A stretch of 64,000 nucleotides of DNA from Bradyrhizobium guangzhouense (GCF_004114955.1 NZ_CP030053.1:5022001-5086000), one strand, 5' to 3'; shown: positions 52,819-63,058, counted from the stretch's first letter. A program made the numbers and translations. The notes: generated from the sequence alone by a model not told the origin.

Positions 52819-53538
52819 CTATTTCAATCCAAAATAGGCGCGCCGCAGCGCCTCGTTGTCGGTCATCTCGGCAACCGTGCCGGAAAAGCGAATGCGCCCG
52901 CCTTCCAGAACAAATACGCGGGTTGCCACTTCAAGGAAACCGATATTCTGCTCGGCGATCAACAGCGCGATACCGCGCCCCTGCAGGCCGTTCAGGATGC
53001 GGATCACCTCCTTGACGAAGAGCGGCGAGAGCCCGGCGGAAGGCTCGTCCATGACGAGAAGCTTCGGCTCGGCCGCGAGCGCCTTGGCGATTCCGAGCAT
53101 CTTGCGTTGCCCGCCCGACAGGCTGGAGGCGGCGTCGCGGCGCTTGTCGCGCAGAACGGGAAAGAGACCATAGAGCTCGTCGAGGCGCCGGCGGGGGTTG
53201 GCATGTCCCAGCGCCTGAGCGCCCACCAGGATATTCTCCTCGATCGACAGGTCGGGAAACACCGCAAGCTCGGACATGTAGGTCATGCCGAGCTTCATGC
53301 GGTCGCTGGAGCGCATATGAGCGATATCCTGCCCGCCGAGCGCGATGCTGCCGTGACGGGCCTCGACCAGGCCGACCAGCGATTTCAGGAACGTGGTCTT
53401 GCCGGCACCGTTGGCGCCGAGCAGCAGGACCGTCTCGCCCGGCTTGACGTCGAGATCGACGCCCCACAGCACCTGCATGGTGCCATAGCCCGCATCGACG
53501 CCGTGCGCCTGGAGAAGAGGCGTTGCTTCAGGCGGCAT
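52819..53538 (-). CDS. livF: Branched-chain-type ABC transporter ATPase
   Basis: A 239-residue ABC ATPase of the LivF group. Walker A is LLLGANGAGKTTFLKSL, the signature is ASSLSGGQRKMLGIAKAL and Walker B is LLVMDEPSAGLSPLF. With LivG it drives uptake of the ligand delivered by the binding protein at 56138-57385. It overlaps livG by 11 nt. Confidence 0.92.
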   Translation of the reverse strand: MPPEATPLLQAHGVDAGYGTMQVLWGVDLDVKPGETVLLLGANGAGKTTFLKSLVGLVEARHGSIALGGQDIAHMRSSDRMKLGMTYMSELAVFPDLSIEENILVGAQALGHANPRRRLDELYGLFPVLRDKRRDAASSLSGGQRKMLGIAKALAAEPKLLVMDEPSAGLSPLFVKEVIRILNGLQGRGIALLIAEQNIGFLEVATRVFVLEGGRIRFSGTVAEMTDNEALRRAYFGLK

Positions 53539-54259
53539 GCTCGCCTCCCAAGAACACCTCGATCACCTGCGGTTCCTTCACGGCCGCAGCGAGCTTGCCC
53601 TCGAAGATTTCCCGCCCCGCATTGAGAACGATGACGCGGTCGGTGATGTGCTCGATGAAGCCCATCAGATGCTCGACGACGATGATCGACATGCCGCTGG
53701 CCGCAAGCTGCTTGATCCGCTCGGCAATCCAGTCGAGCTCGGCGGGATTGAGCCCGGCGGCGAGCTCGTCGAGCAGCAGCAGGCGCGGCCGCGTCGCCAG
53801 GGCGCGGACCAGATCCAGCATCTTCTGCTGCGCACTGTTGAGATCGGCTGCCGGCCGATCGGCGACAGTGGCCAAACGATATTCGTCGAGCAGCGCGTCG
53901 AGCGGCGGCGGCGTGCCGCCGATGTGGCCGTAGGCCAGGGCCACCCTGACGTTCTCCCGCACGGTCAGCGACATGAACGGCTTCGGCACCTGGAAAGTCC
54001 TGTTGACGCCGCGATGGACCAGCCTGTGGGACGCAATGCCGCCGATGGACGCAGCATCGAACGTGACCTCGCCGCCGTCGGGCGCGTAGAGGCCTGAAAT
54101 CACGTTGATGGCCGTGGTCTTGCCCGAACCGTTCGGACCGACCAGCCCCAGCACCTCGCCGGGCGCGGCGTGAAAGCTGAGGCCGTCGAGCGCAACGAAG
54201 CCGCCAAAGCGCTTCACCAGCTTGTTGACGCTGAGAATCGGTTTTGTCTCAGGGGACAT
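53528..54259 (-). CDS. livG: Branched-chain-type ABC transporter ATPase
   Basis: A 243-residue ABC ATPase of the LivG group: Walker A GLVGPNGSGKTTAINV, signature-like LNSAQQKMLDLVRAL (note SAQQ where SGGQ is usual), Walker B LLLLDELAAGLNPAEL. In most LivG proteins the signature is well kept, so the SAQQ variant is notable. It overlaps livM and livF by 11 nt each. Confidence 0.9.
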   Translation of the reverse strand: MSPETKPILSVNKLVKRFGGFVALDGLSFHAAPGEVLGLVGPNGSGKTTAINVISGLYAPDGGEVTFDAASIGGIASHRLVHRGVNRTFQVPKPFMSLTVRENVRVALAYGHIGGTPPPLDALLDEYRLATVADRPAADLNSAQQKMLDLVRALATRPRLLLLDELAAGLNPAELDWIAERIKQLAASGMSIIVVEHLMGFIEHITDRVIVLNAGREIFEGKLAAAVKEPQVIEVFLGGEHAA

Positions 54260-55169
54260 GCCAGCCCCTTCGCGTCGCCAGCGAGACCAGCCCGGCCGGC
54301 AGGAACAAGACCAACCCCATGATAAGAAGACCGTAGATCAGCTGGAAATATTGCGGGGTCGTGAACCCGATCAGATTGTAGACACCGTACAGGATCAGGA
54401 CGCCGATGATCGGACCGGAGATCGTCGCGACGCCCCCGAACAGCGCGAAGACGATCGCGAAGATGCTGAAGTCGCCGCTGAAGACGTTGTCGGGATAGAA
54501 CACGGACACGTACCAGGCATAGATGCCGCCGGCGAGCCCCGCCACCAGCGCTGACGCCAGCCAGGCGGCGATGCGCATTCTGACGACATTGACCCCCGCC
54601 ATCGACGCGCTCACCGCATCCTCGCGAACGGCCTGCAACGCAAGCCCGAAGCTCGAGTTCTTCAGGAAGACGACACCGCCCACCGTCAACGTCAGCACCA
54701 CCAGCGCTGCATAATAGGCGTGCGACGGGTTGAACGTACCCGTCAGCGACACGCCATACGGCCCCTTGGTGATACCCTCCAATGCGGGATTGGCGACCAG
54801 GTGCAGCACGGCCAGTGACGCGGCCAGATTGGCAATGGCAAAATAGGCGCCTGACAGCCGCAGCAACGGCGTCAGCAGAAGGCCGAGCAGCACGCCGACC
54901 AGGCCGGCCGCCAGCACGGCCACGAGCGCAGACGACTGAAAGTGCATCACCAGCACCGCAAATCCATAGGCACCGGCCCCGAAGAAGCCGACATAGCCGA
55001 ACGGCAAATAGCCGGTGAAGCCGTAGATGATGTTGACGCCCTGCGCGAGGATCAGGAACGTGACGAAATTGAACAGCAGCAGATGATTCTGGTAGACGCC
55101 CGGCAGGACCGCAAACACTGCGATCAGCGGCACCAGAATGAACAGCACATGCTTGACGGCATTAGGCAA
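54249..55169 (-). CDS. livM: Branched-chain-type ABC permease
   Basis: A permease of about 306 residues with eight to ten membrane helices. The conserved EAA-like loop region is FLKNSSFGLALQAVREDAVSASMAGVNVVRMR, typical of LivM. The frame runs to 55187, but TTG 55169 with GGAAGG 10 nt upstream overlaps the livH stop by 8 nt and looks like the true start; TTG 55187 is the alternative. It forms the membrane channel with LivH. Confidence 0.87.
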   Translation of the reverse strand: MPNAVKHVLFILVPLIAVFAVLPGVYQNHLLLFNFVTFLILAQGVNIIYGFTGYLPFGYVGFFGAGAYGFAVLVMHFQSSALVAVLAAGLVGVLLGLLLTPLLRLSGAYFAIANLAASLAVLHLVANPALEGITKGPYGVSLTGTFNPSHAYYAALVVLTLTVGGVVFLKNSSFGLALQAVREDAVSASMAGVNVVRMRIAAWLASALVAGLAGGIYAWYVSVFYPDNVFSGDFSIFAIVFALFGGVATISGPIIGVLILYGVYNLIGFTTPQYFQLIYGLLIMGLVLFLPAGLVSLATRRGWHVP

Positions 55170-56085
55170 CGCGCACCCGCCTTCCAAGCAGGCCGCTCGG
55201 ACGTAGCAAGAGAATCAGGATCAGCAGCACATAGGGCAGAAGGTCCGCCCACGAGCTGAGATAGGTCTGCACCAGCATGTAGCAGACACCGTAGACGACA
55301 CCGCCGAGGGCCGTGCCGAGCGGATTGCCGAGCGAACCCAGCACGACGATCGCAAACGACGTCACCGTCGCGTCCGCGCCGAAGGCCGGCGTGATCGAAC
55401 CGAACATGAACGGCGCAAACACGCCCGCAACCGCAGCAAGCCCGAGTCCGATTCCGAAGGCCGCGGCCGAGACGCGATCAACGTCGATACCCGAGGCCAG
55501 CGCCTCGTCGCGTCGCGACATCACGGCCCGCGTCAGGGTGCCGAGCCGCGTGCGATAGAGATAGACGTAAACGAGGCCGATCGCGACCAGGCTGGTTCCG
55601 GCGGCAATCACCCACGGCGCGGGAAATCCCTGGCCGAGAATGCGGATCGGACCGGCCTGCGGCTTGCCGCCGAACAGCTCGACCTTGATGGTCGAGAAAA
55701 CCGTGCCGAGCAGCCGGCTCTGGATCGAGCGCTCGCTGGTGCCGGCGAAGATCGTGGTGATGGCTTCGACCACCTGCGACAGGCCGAAGAACAGGATGAT
55801 CGACAGCATCTCGGGATTTGCCGATCCCTGCAGACGCGGCACCAGCACCCAATACAGCAGCATGCCGACCAGCAGAAACACCACGAATGCCAGCGGCACC
55901 GCAAACAGCGGGTCGATGCCGGCCAAAGTGACGACGCCCAGCGCCACGAAGGCGCCGAGCATCAAGACGTCGCCATGCGCAAGATTGACGATGCGCATGA
56001 CGCCGAAGACGAGATTGAGCCCCATACCGACCAGGCTGAAATACAGCCCGAACAGGACGCCCGCGACCAACGCGTAGGTCAACAT
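55162..56085 (-). CDS. livH: Branched-chain-type ABC permease
   Basis: A 307-residue membrane protein with about eight helices. LNLVFGVMRIVNLAHGDVLMLGAFVA near the N-terminus and RTRLGTLTRAVMSRRDEALASGIDVD (the EAA loop) are typical of LivH. GGGAG precedes ATG 56085. It is transcribed after the binding-protein gene with a 52-nt gap. Confidence 0.92.
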   Translation of the reverse strand: MLTYALVAGVLFGLYFSLVGMGLNLVFGVMRIVNLAHGDVLMLGAFVALGVVTLAGIDPLFAVPLAFVVFLLVGMLLYWVLVPRLQGSANPEMLSIILFFGLSQVVEAITTIFAGTSERSIQSRLLGTVFSTIKVELFGGKPQAGPIRILGQGFPAPWVIAAGTSLVAIGLVYVYLYRTRLGTLTRAVMSRRDEALASGIDVDRVSAAAFGIGLGLAAVAGVFAPFMFGSITPAFGADATVTSFAIVVLGSLGNPLGTALGGVVYGVCYMLVQTYLSSWADLLPYVLLILILLLRPSGLLGRRVRVA

Positions 56086-56137
56086 CAGCAGCCGGCTCCC
56101 AGGACTCGTCCCACGATTTGCTCAGCGGGCTTCCGGC

Positions 56138-57385
56138 TCATGGACGCGGATAGACCGGCTTTCCGGTCGCCGTCTCATGGGGATAGATCGAGATGAACTT
56201 GAGATGGCCATGATCGCCAAGCTCGAGCTGGCCGAGCGGCGTCAGCTCGCCGATCTGGCCGCCCATCTCGTCGAGCGCGAAGGTCCCGTCCAGCGTCTTC
56301 AACTGATTGGACAGGCTGAAGACGGCTTTGCGCAGCTCGAGCTGATCGAGGCTGGTGGCGACCGACAGCGTCTTCTCGATCACCAGAGCCGTGGTGTAGC
56401 CGGCGACCGAGTTGAAGCCGAACTCGACCTTGCCGTCGGTATATTTCTTGTCCCAGGCCGCCTTGTACTCGTCCATGTTCATCCCGAAGTTCACGGGATA
56501 TTTCAGCTCCTGCGGCGGGACGTAGGTGAAGACGTGCTCCAGTCCCTTCTCGCCAACGTTCTTCTCGAGCAGCTCGGTCTCCAGACCCGCATAGATCGAG
56601 AACAGCATCTTGAAATTGGCGCCGACGTCCTGGACGTTGCGGAGGAAGGCGATGTCGTTAGGCGCATAGCCGAAGTGAATCACCGCATCCGGATTGGTGT
56701 TGGCGATGTTGTTGATGATGACGGTGTAGTTGGTCGTCTCGGTGGGAACGCCCTGATCGTAGACGATCTCGATCGGCGCGCCCGACTCCTTGACGAACTT
56801 TCGGAAGGCGTTGGCCTGTGTGCCCGTGAACTCGTTGGTCGCATACAGGATCGCGACCTTCTTGATACCGAGGCCGGGTCCATCATGCGATACGAAATCG
56901 GCGACCGGCTTCGGCCAGACGGTCGACACCGGATCGGCCATCAGGGCGATGTAGGGATTGTCCTTGGAGAAGAAGCTGGCGCCCGTGCCGGTCTGGTCGA
57001 ACAGGAACATCTTGTGGTCGCGGGCAATCGCAACCGCGGGCGCGGTCAGCACCGAGCCGGAATCGGCAACCAGAAGATCGACCTTATCCTGGGTGATGAG
57101 CTGATTGTACAAGGTCGCCGCGGTCGCCGTATTGCTCTGATCGTCATAGGCAACGAGCTTGATCGGGATCTTCTTGTCGAACGCCTTCACGTAGACGCCG
57201 CCCTCGGCGTTCTTCTGTTCGACCCACAGCTTCAGTCCATAGTGAACCGGCATCGAGATCGAGGCATAGCGCCCGCTCGACGCGTAGAGCGTGCCGATCT
57301 TGATCTCGGCCGGCGCGTCCGCAGCAAGGGCCGGCGCAGCGAAGGTCAGACCTGCAACCAGCGCAACGCCTACTGATCTCAACAT
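56138..57385 (-). CDS. Periplasmic substrate-binding protein (LivK-like)
   Basis: A 415-residue ABC binding protein of the leucine/amide type. The signal peptide (MLRSVGVALVAGLTFAAPALAA) precedes the two-lobe fold starting IKIGTLYASSGRYASISMP, with KVAILYATNEFTGTQANAF and DAVIHFGYAPNDIAFLRNV. The long frame opens at 57541, but ATG 57385 follows GGGAGG. The ligand cannot be read from sequence; the amidase and DUF2848 genes at the end of the operon point away from leucine and toward an amide or related acid. Confidence 0.9.
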   Translation of the reverse strand: MLRSVGVALVAGLTFAAPALAADAPAEIKIGTLYASSGRYASISMPVHYGLKLWVEQKNAEGGVYVKAFDKKIPIKLVAYDDQSNTATAATLYNQLITQDKVDLLVADSGSVLTAPAVAIARDHKMFLFDQTGTGASFFSKDNPYIALMADPVSTVWPKPVADFVSHDGPGLGIKKVAILYATNEFTGTQANAFRKFVKESGAPIEIVYDQGVPTETTNYTVIINNIANTNPDAVIHFGYAPNDIAFLRNVQDVGANFKMLFSIYAGLETELLEKNVGEKGLEHVFTYVPPQELKYPVNFGMNMDEYKAAWDKKYTDGKVEFGFNSVAGYTTALVIEKTLSVATSLDQLELRKAVFSLSNQLKTLDGTFALDEMGGQIGELTPLGQLELGDHGHLKFISIYPHETATGKPVYPRP

Positions 57386-57591
57386 GGAATCCTCCCGATC
57401 TCTTCTTGTCTCGGCACTTATGTACCGTGCCGACTTACTGGCACACAAGCACGCCGTCAGCAATTGTGCGCATGGTGGAATACATGGCGTGCAGAGCTCT
57501 TTGCTGGACCGTTGACGCGCGATAGTCAATTGGCGCATCAAGATTGAAACGGACGAGCATCAAGTTCTCGCCTTTGGGAGGAGCTGCCGAC
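57386..57591. promoter_or_regulatory. Divergent control region, binding protein / DUF35 gene
   Basis: The 206-nt gap holds two inverted repeats: CGGCAC (57412-57417) with GTGCCG (57427-57432), and TTGAC (57512-57516) with GTCAA (57525-57529). Either could be an operator for a regulator that lies outside the window. No regulator gene is adjacent. Confidence 0.4.
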
Positions 57592-58005
57592 ATGGCCGAA
57601 CCGCAGCGCGCACGACCGAAACCGACGCCGGAAACCCAGCACTTCTGGGATGGCACCAAAGCGGGCGAGCTGCGTCTGCAACGCTGCGATGCTTGTGCGC
57701 ATGTCTACTTCCCACCGCGCCCGTTCTGCCCGTCCTGCGCCTCGCGCAAGGTCTCCGTCTTCAAGGCGAGCGGCAAGGGCTTCCTCTACAGCTACGTGAT
57801 CAACCACCGCCCTGCCGCGCCGGGCTTCACGCCGCCTTACGCGATCGCCGTGGTCGAGCTTGACGAAGGACCGCGGATGATGAGCAACATCATCGACTGC
57901 CCGCAAACGCCGGAAGCACTGGAGCTCGACATGAATCTCGAGGTCGCGTTCCAGCAACTGGACGACAAGATCACCCTGCCCGTGTTCCGTCCGGCGAAGG
58001 GGTAA
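57592..58005 (+). CDS. Zn-ribbon/OB-fold DUF35 protein
   Basis: A 137-residue protein of the DUF35 family. A rubredoxin-like zinc ribbon (CDACAHVYFPPRPFCPSCAS, four Cys) is followed by an OB-fold that binds acyl-CoA (GKGFLYSYVINHRPAAPGF). DUF35 proteins act as partners of thiolase-like enzymes, and the thiolase gene starts 3 nt after the stop here. GGGAGGAG precedes ATG 57592. Confidence 0.9.
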   Translation: MAEPQRARPKPTPETQHFWDGTKAGELRLQRCDACAHVYFPPRPFCPSCASRKVSVFKASGKGFLYSYVINHRPAAPGFTPPYAIAVVELDEGPRMMSNIIDCPQTPEALELDMNLEVAFQQLDDKITLPVFRPAKG

Positions 58006-58008
58006 GCC

Positions 58009-59148
58009 ATGCGCAAGAACCAGGTTGCCGTCGTCGGCGCGGCCGAGACCACCGAGCTCGGAATCATCCCCAACGCCTCGCAGCTCCAGCTCCACGCGGA
58101 TGCAGCGCTCAACGCCATCGCCGATGCCGGACTGAAGCTCTCCGACATCGACGGTTTCGCGACCGCGGTCGAAACGCCGCAGCAGGTCTGCCACTATCTC
58201 GGCATCAAGCCGACCTGGGTGGACGGCACCTCCGTCGGCGGCTGCTCCTTCATGCTGCACGTCCGTCATGCGGCCGCGGCGATCGAGGCCGGCCTTTGCA
58301 AGACCGTGCTGATCACGCATGCCGAGAGCGGAAAGTCGATGATCGGCAAGGCGCCGCGCTCGATCCCCGCCGACAGTCTGCAGGGCCAGTTCGAAGCCCC
58401 CTATGGCGTCTACGGCCCGCCCAGCATGTTCCCGATCCCCGTGCTGCGCTTCATGAAGACCTACGGCATCACCCATGAGCAGCTTGCGGCGGTCGCCGTC
58501 GTGCAGCGCGAATGGGCGGCCAGGAATCCGCGCGCAATGATGAAGGATCCGATCACGGTCGCCGACGTGCTCAACTCGCGCATGATCGCCTATCCGTTCC
58601 GGCTGCTGCAGTGCTGCCTCGTCACCGACGGCGGCGGCGCGCTGATCCTCACCTCGGCCGACCGCGCCAGGGACTTTCCGCGCAAGTCCGTTTATATCAT
58701 GGGCACCGGCGAGAGCGTGGAAACGCCGATGGTGAGCCAGATGGAGACTTTCAACTCCTCGCGTGCGTTCAAGACCGCCGGCCCCCTCGCCTTCAAGGAA
58801 GCCGGCATCGCGCACAAGGACGTCGATCACCTGATGATCTACGACGCCTTTGCGCATCTGCCGCTGTTTGGCCTCGGGGATCTCGGCTTCATGCCGCATG
58901 AGGAGACCGGCAAGTTCATCGCGGACGGCAACACGCGGCCCGGTGGTAAACTGCCGCTCAATACCAATGGCGGCGGCCTGTCCTACATGCATTCGGGCAT
59001 GTACGGCATGTACGCGCTCCAGGAGAGCGTGCGCCAGATGCGCGGCATCGCGCCGGCGCAAGTGCCGAATGCGAAAATTTCGGTGTGCCACGGCGTCGGC
59101 GGCATGTTCGCGGCGTCGGGCACGATCGTGTTTACGAACGAGAGGTAA
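58009..59148 (+). CDS. Thiolase-like (SCP-x/lipid-transfer type) protein
   Basis: A 379-residue thiolase-fold protein. VGAAETTELGIIPNASQLQL starts the fold, SVGGCSFMLHVRHAAAAIEAG has the Cys in the nucleophile area, and CHGVGGMFAASGTIVF holds a late His. It resembles the SCP-x or steroid side-chain thiolase group, working with DUF35 proteins on acyl-CoA or sterol-like CoA thioesters. It lies between the DUF35 gene and an SDR gene in what looks like one operon. Confidence 0.87.
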   Translation: MRKNQVAVVGAAETTELGIIPNASQLQLHADAALNAIADAGLKLSDIDGFATAVETPQQVCHYLGIKPTWVDGTSVGGCSFMLHVRHAAAAIEAGLCKTVLITHAESGKSMIGKAPRSIPADSLQGQFEAPYGVYGPPSMFPIPVLRFMKTYGITHEQLAAVAVVQREWAARNPRAMMKDPITVADVLNSRMIAYPFRLLQCCLVTDGGGALILTSADRARDFPRKSVYIMGTGESVETPMVSQMETFNSSRAFKTAGPLAFKEAGIAHKDVDHLMIYDAFAHLPLFGLGDLGFMPHEETGKFIADGNTRPGGKLPLNTNGGGLSYMHSGMYGMYALQESVRQMRGIAPAQVPNAKISVCHGVGGMFAASGTIVFTNER

Positions 59149-59153
59149 CCCAC

Positions 59154-60068
59154 ATGAGCAAATCACTGCAGGACAAGGTCATCATCGTCACCGGCGCTGG
59201 GCGCGGCATCGGGCGCGAGATCGCGCTGCTCTGTGCGGCCGAGGGCGCCAAGGTTGTCGTCAACGATCCAGGCGGGGCTGCTGACGGCGCCGGTTCGAGC
59301 GCGACTCCCGCCGAAGAGGTGGTCGAGGAGATCAAGAAGCGTGGCGGCACAGCCGTTGCCAATTTCGAGTCGGTCGCGGAAGCGATCCCGGCCAGCAAGA
59401 TCGTGAAGACTGCGACCGATGCCTTCGGCAAGCTGGATGGCGTCGTCAACAATGCCGGCATTTTGCGCGACATGATCTTCCACAAGATGAGCGTGGAAGC
59501 GTTCGAGGCCGTCATCAAGGTGCATCTGATGGGCTCGTTCTATGTCAGCCACGCGGCCGCGCGCATCTTCCGCGAGCAGGAGAGCGGCTCCTTCGTGCAC
59601 TTCACCTCGACCTCCGGCCTGATCGGCAATTTTGGCCAGGCCAACTATGCCGCCGCCAAGCTCGGCATCATCGGCCTCTCCAAGTCGATCGCGCTCGACA
59701 TGGGCCGCTTCAACGTCCGTTCGAACTGCGTGTCCCCGTTCGCCTGGACCCGCATGATCGGCACCATCCCGACCGAGACCGAAGCCGAGAAGGCGCGCGT
59801 CGAGAAGATCAAGCAGATGGGCCCCGAGAAGATCGCGCCGATCTGCGCCTACCTGCTCTCCGATGCCGCGAAGGACGTCACCGGGCAGATCTTCGGCGCG
59901 CGCATGAACGAGCTGTTCCTGTTCAGCCAGAACCGTCCGTTGCGTTCGGTCCATCGCAGCGAAGGCTGGACGCCGCAGTCGATCGCGGAACACGGCATGC
60001 CGGCGCTGAAGGGCTCGTTCTACAAGCTGGATCGCTCGGCCGATATCTTCCCGTGGGATCCGGTGTAG
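59154..60068 (+). CDS. Short-chain dehydrogenase (MFE-2/HSD17B4-like)
   Basis: A 304-residue SDR. The cofactor motif is VTGAGRGIGREIA, NNAG follows at about residue 95 and the catalytic Ser-Tyr-Lys is seen in STSGL...NYAAAKLG. The overall length and the FHKMSVEAFEAVIKVHLMGSF segment resemble the (3R)-hydroxyacyl-CoA dehydrogenase part of multifunctional enzyme type 2. With the preceding thiolase it could serve beta-oxidation of an unusual acyl-CoA. ATG 59154 has GAGAGG upstream. Confidence 0.88.
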   Translation: MSKSLQDKVIIVTGAGRGIGREIALLCAAEGAKVVVNDPGGAADGAGSSATPAEEVVEEIKKRGGTAVANFESVAEAIPASKIVKTATDAFGKLDGVVNNAGILRDMIFHKMSVEAFEAVIKVHLMGSFYVSHAAARIFREQESGSFVHFTSTSGLIGNFGQANYAAAKLGIIGLSKSIALDMGRFNVRSNCVSPFAWTRMIGTIPTETEAEKARVEKIKQMGPEKIAPICAYLLSDAAKDVTGQIFGARMNELFLFSQNRPLRSVHRSEGWTPQSIAEHGMPALKGSFYKLDRSADIFPWDPV

Positions 60069-60076
60069 CTTGCGCG

Positions 60077-60130
60077 AATGGTGAGTGGCGAATGGCGAAT
60101 AGGAGCTCTATTCGCTACTCGCCGTTCGCC
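60077..60130. repeat. Imperfect palindromic intergenic repeat
   Basis: GCGAATAG (60095-60102) and CTATTCGC (60108-60115) form a perfect inner stem around GAGCT, flanked by imperfect GGCGAATGG / CGCCGTTCGCC arms. It lies between the converging SDR and ppc genes and may act as a transcript-end structure. Confidence 0.7.
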
Positions 60131-60132
60131 CC

Positions 60133-62925
60133 CTACCCCGTATTCCGCAACCCCGCCGAGATGCCGTTGATCGTCAGCTGAATCCCGCGCAGCACCTGCT
60201 CGTCGGGGTTCCGGGCACGGTGCTCCCGCAAGAGCTCGACCTGCACGTGATTGAGAGGATCCAGATAGGGAAAGCGGTGGCGCACCGAGCGTTCGAGCAG
60301 CGGATTGCCCTGCAGCAGGCGGTCCTGCCCCATGATGTCCAATAGCGTCTCGATGCAGGAATGCCATTCGCGGCGGATGCGGCCGAAGATTTTTTCGCGC
60401 AAGGCCTCGTCGGGCACGAGCTCGGCATAGCGCGAGGCGATCGCGATCGAGCTTTTCGCCAGCACCATGTCCATGTTCGACAGCAGCATGCGGAAGAAGG
60501 GCCATTCCTTGTAGAGCTCTTTCAGGAACGGCATGCCCTTGTCGGGATGCTCGGCAATCCACTGCTCGACCGCGCTGCCGAAGCCGTACCAGCCCGGCAG
60601 CATCAGGCGGCATTGCGCCCACGAGAACACCCAGGGGATCGCGCGCAGATCCTCGATGGCGCGGGTCTTCTTGCGCGACGCCGGGCGGCTGCCGATGTTC
60701 AGCGTCGCGATCTCGTTGATCACGGTCGATGACCAGAAATAGTCGACGAAGCCCTCGGTCTCGTAGACGAGGCCGCGATAAGCCTTGAAGGCGAGATTTG
60801 AAAGCTCGTCCATCGCGATGAGGTATTCGCGGCGCGGCGCGCTCTCGCGCGGCCGCAACAAGCTCGCATCCAGCGTCGCCGCAGCCAGGATCTCCAGATT
60901 GTTGCGGCCGACTTCGGCGTTGGAATATTTCGACGAGATGATCTCGCCCTGCTCGGTGATGCGAATCTGGCCGTTCACGGCGCCGCCCGGCTGGGCGACG
61001 ATGGCGTCATAGCTCGGTCCGCCGCCGCGGCCGACCGAGCCGCCACGGCCGTGGAAAAGGCGCAGCCGCACGTGATGACGCTCGAACACGTCGACGAGCC
61101 CGATCTCGGCCTTGTACAGCTCCCAGCCGGAGGTGACGAAGCCGCCATCCTTGTTGCTGTCGGAATAGCCGAGCATGACTTCCTGCACGCTACCGCGGCT
61201 ATCGACGAGGCGGCGGTAGTCGTGCAGCGACAGCATGCGGTCCATGATGCCTGAAGAGGCCTGCAAATCCTCGATGGTCTCGAACAGTGGCACGATGTTG
61301 ATGGCGCTGCGCCCGGAGGGATGGACGAGGCCGACCTCCTTGAGCAGCACCGCGACTTCGAGCATGTCCGACATGCCCTTGCACATCGAGATGATGCATT
61401 GGGGGATCGCGTCCGAACCGAACTTGGCATGCGCTTCTGCGGCCGCATGGAAGACGTTGAGCTCGCCCATGGTTTCGTCGCTGTACTTGACGAAGGGCGA
61501 CACCAGCGCGCGCGTCGAGCGCAATTCGTTGGTGAGCAGCGAGATGCGCGCCTCCTCGCCGAGCGCGAGATAGGACATGCCGGGGTTGGCGGCGTCCATC
61601 AGCTCGGCGATGGTGCGTTCGTGCACCGCCGAGTTCTGCCGGATATCGAGCCGCGCCAGATGGAAGCCGAAGCAATCCACCGCGCGCCGCAGCAGCCGCA
61701 GCCGGCCCCGCGCGATGACGCGGGCGTTGTTGGAGATCAGCGAGCGATGCAGCACGTCGAGATCGGCCTGCAGCTCCTTGACGCTTCCGTAAGGCGCGCC
61801 CTTGCCGACCGGCCGGCGAGTGATTTCGACCTCGAGCTTCTCGGCCGTCGCGGTCAGGCGCGCATAGATGCCGGAGACCGCAAGGCGATAGGGCTCGCCG
61901 CTCCGGTGCGGCGAGGTGTCGGGCGAGCGCTCCGCGAGGTTCCGCAGCTCCTCGGAGACATCGGCCAGATGGGCCGCGATCGACAGTTCGGAGCCGAGCA
62001 CGTGCAGCTCTTCGAGATAAAACTGCATCACGCGGCTCGACTGCAGCCGCAGCGTGCCGCGCATCACGTCGGCAGTGACGAAGGGATTGCCGTCGCGATC
62101 GCCCCCGATCCAGCTCCCCATCCTCAGGAACGAAGCGAGCTCGCTCGCGGCCTCAACACCGCCCTCCTCCAGCCGGTCCTCGAGAGCGTTGACCAGCCGC
62201 GGCACCTCGCGAAGGAAGGTATAGTCGTAGAATGACAGGCCGTTGGCGACCTCGTCGAGCACGGTGAGCTTGGTGCGGCGGAGCAGATTGGTCTGCCACA
62301 GCGTCAGCACCTCGCGGCGAAGCTGCTCGTCGCTGGCCGCGGCCTCGTCCGCGGTCAGCGCGACCCGCTCGCGGCGGTCGAGCAAGGCAGCGACCTCCAT
62401 CTCGCGGTCCATGGTGCTCTTGCGGCGGACTTCGGTCGGATGCGCGGTCAGCACCGGGCTGACGAGCGCGGTCTTGAAGAAGCTGCGCAGCGTGTCAGCG
62501 GCAATGCCGGCGACCTTGGCGTTGGCCAATGTTTGCGCCAGCACGCCAGAGCCGTTGGCGGCGCTGCGGGTACGCATCTGGCGGATGTTGTTCTGATCCT
62601 CGGCGATGTTGGCGAGGTGAGAAAAATAGCTGAAGGCGCGGACGATCCGGACCGTTTCCGAGGTCGACATGCTGTCGAGGATCTGCTCGAGCTCGCGGCG
62701 GGCAACCCGGTCCTCGTCACGATGGAACCGGATCGAGGTCTGTCTGATACGCTCGACCAGGTCGAACACATCGGCTCCCTCCTGGTCGCGCACCGTATCG
62801 CCCAGGATGCGTCCGAGCAGGCGGATGTCGTCGCGCAGCCGCGCATCGGCCTCCAGCGCCTGGACGTCCTCAGGCCGGTTCGGGCGAAGATCGGTGGCGT
62901 CAGTTGGTACTGTCTGGAGGGACAT
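60133..62925 (-). CDS. ppc: Phosphoenolpyruvate carboxylase
   Basis: A 930-residue PEP carboxylase, which forms oxaloacetate from PEP and bicarbonate to refill the citric acid cycle. Conserved segments: [13 protein letters not shown] (catalytic His), [39 protein letters not shown] and the C-terminal SAGLRNTG. The frame is open to 63024, but ATG 62925 (MSLQTVPTD) has AGGAGCG upstream. It is monocistronic here, converging on the SDR gene. Confidence 0.97.
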   Translation of the reverse strand: MSLQTVPTDATDLRPNRPEDVQALEADARLRDDIRLLGRILGDTVRDQEGADVFDLVERIRQTSIRFHRDEDRVARRELEQILDSMSTSETVRIVRAFSYFSHLANIAEDQNNIRQMRTRSAANGSGVLAQTLANAKVAGIAADTLRSFFKTALVSPVLTAHPTEVRRKSTMDREMEVAALLDRRERVALTADEAAASDEQLRREVLTLWQTNLLRRTKLTVLDEVANGLSFYDYTFLREVPRLVNALEDRLEEGGVEAASELASFLRMGSWIGGDRDGNPFVTADVMRGTLRLQSSRVMQFYLEELHVLGSELSIAAHLADVSEELRNLAERSPDTSPHRSGEPYRLAVSGIYARLTATAEKLEVEITRRPVGKGAPYGSVKELQADLDVLHRSLISNNARVIARGRLRLLRRAVDCFGFHLARLDIRQNSAVHERTIAELMDAANPGMSYLALGEEARISLLTNELRSTRALVSPFVKYSDETMGELNVFHAAAEAHAKFGSDAIPQCIISMCKGMSDMLEVAVLLKEVGLVHPSGRSAINIVPLFETIEDLQASSGIMDRMLSLHDYRRLVDSRGSVQEVMLGYSDSNKDGGFVTSGWELYKAEIGLVDVFERHHVRLRLFHGRGGSVGRGGGPSYDAIVAQPGGAVNGQIRITEQGEIISSKYSNAEVGRNNLEILAAATLDASLLRPRESAPRREYLIAMDELSNLAFKAYRGLVYETEGFVDYFWSSTVINEIATLNIGSRPASRKKTRAIEDLRAIPWVFSWAQCRLMLPGWYGFGSAVEQWIAEHPDKGMPFLKELYKEWPFFRMLLSNMDMVLAKSSIAIASRYAELVPDEALREKIFGRIRREWHSCIETLLDIMGQDRLLQGNPLLERSVRHRFPYLDPLNHVQVELLREHRARNPDEQVLRGIQLTINGISAGLRNTG

Positions 62926-63058
62926 GGCTCGCTCCTGTTCTAGAGCTCCCAATGGCTCCCCGGCGGACCGAGTGTGCGATATTTTTCTGCCGCAGTGCAA
63001 GATGAAGTTGGGGGCGGCGCACACAGCCGTGCGCCGCGAGCGGAAACGCGTCGGCAGG

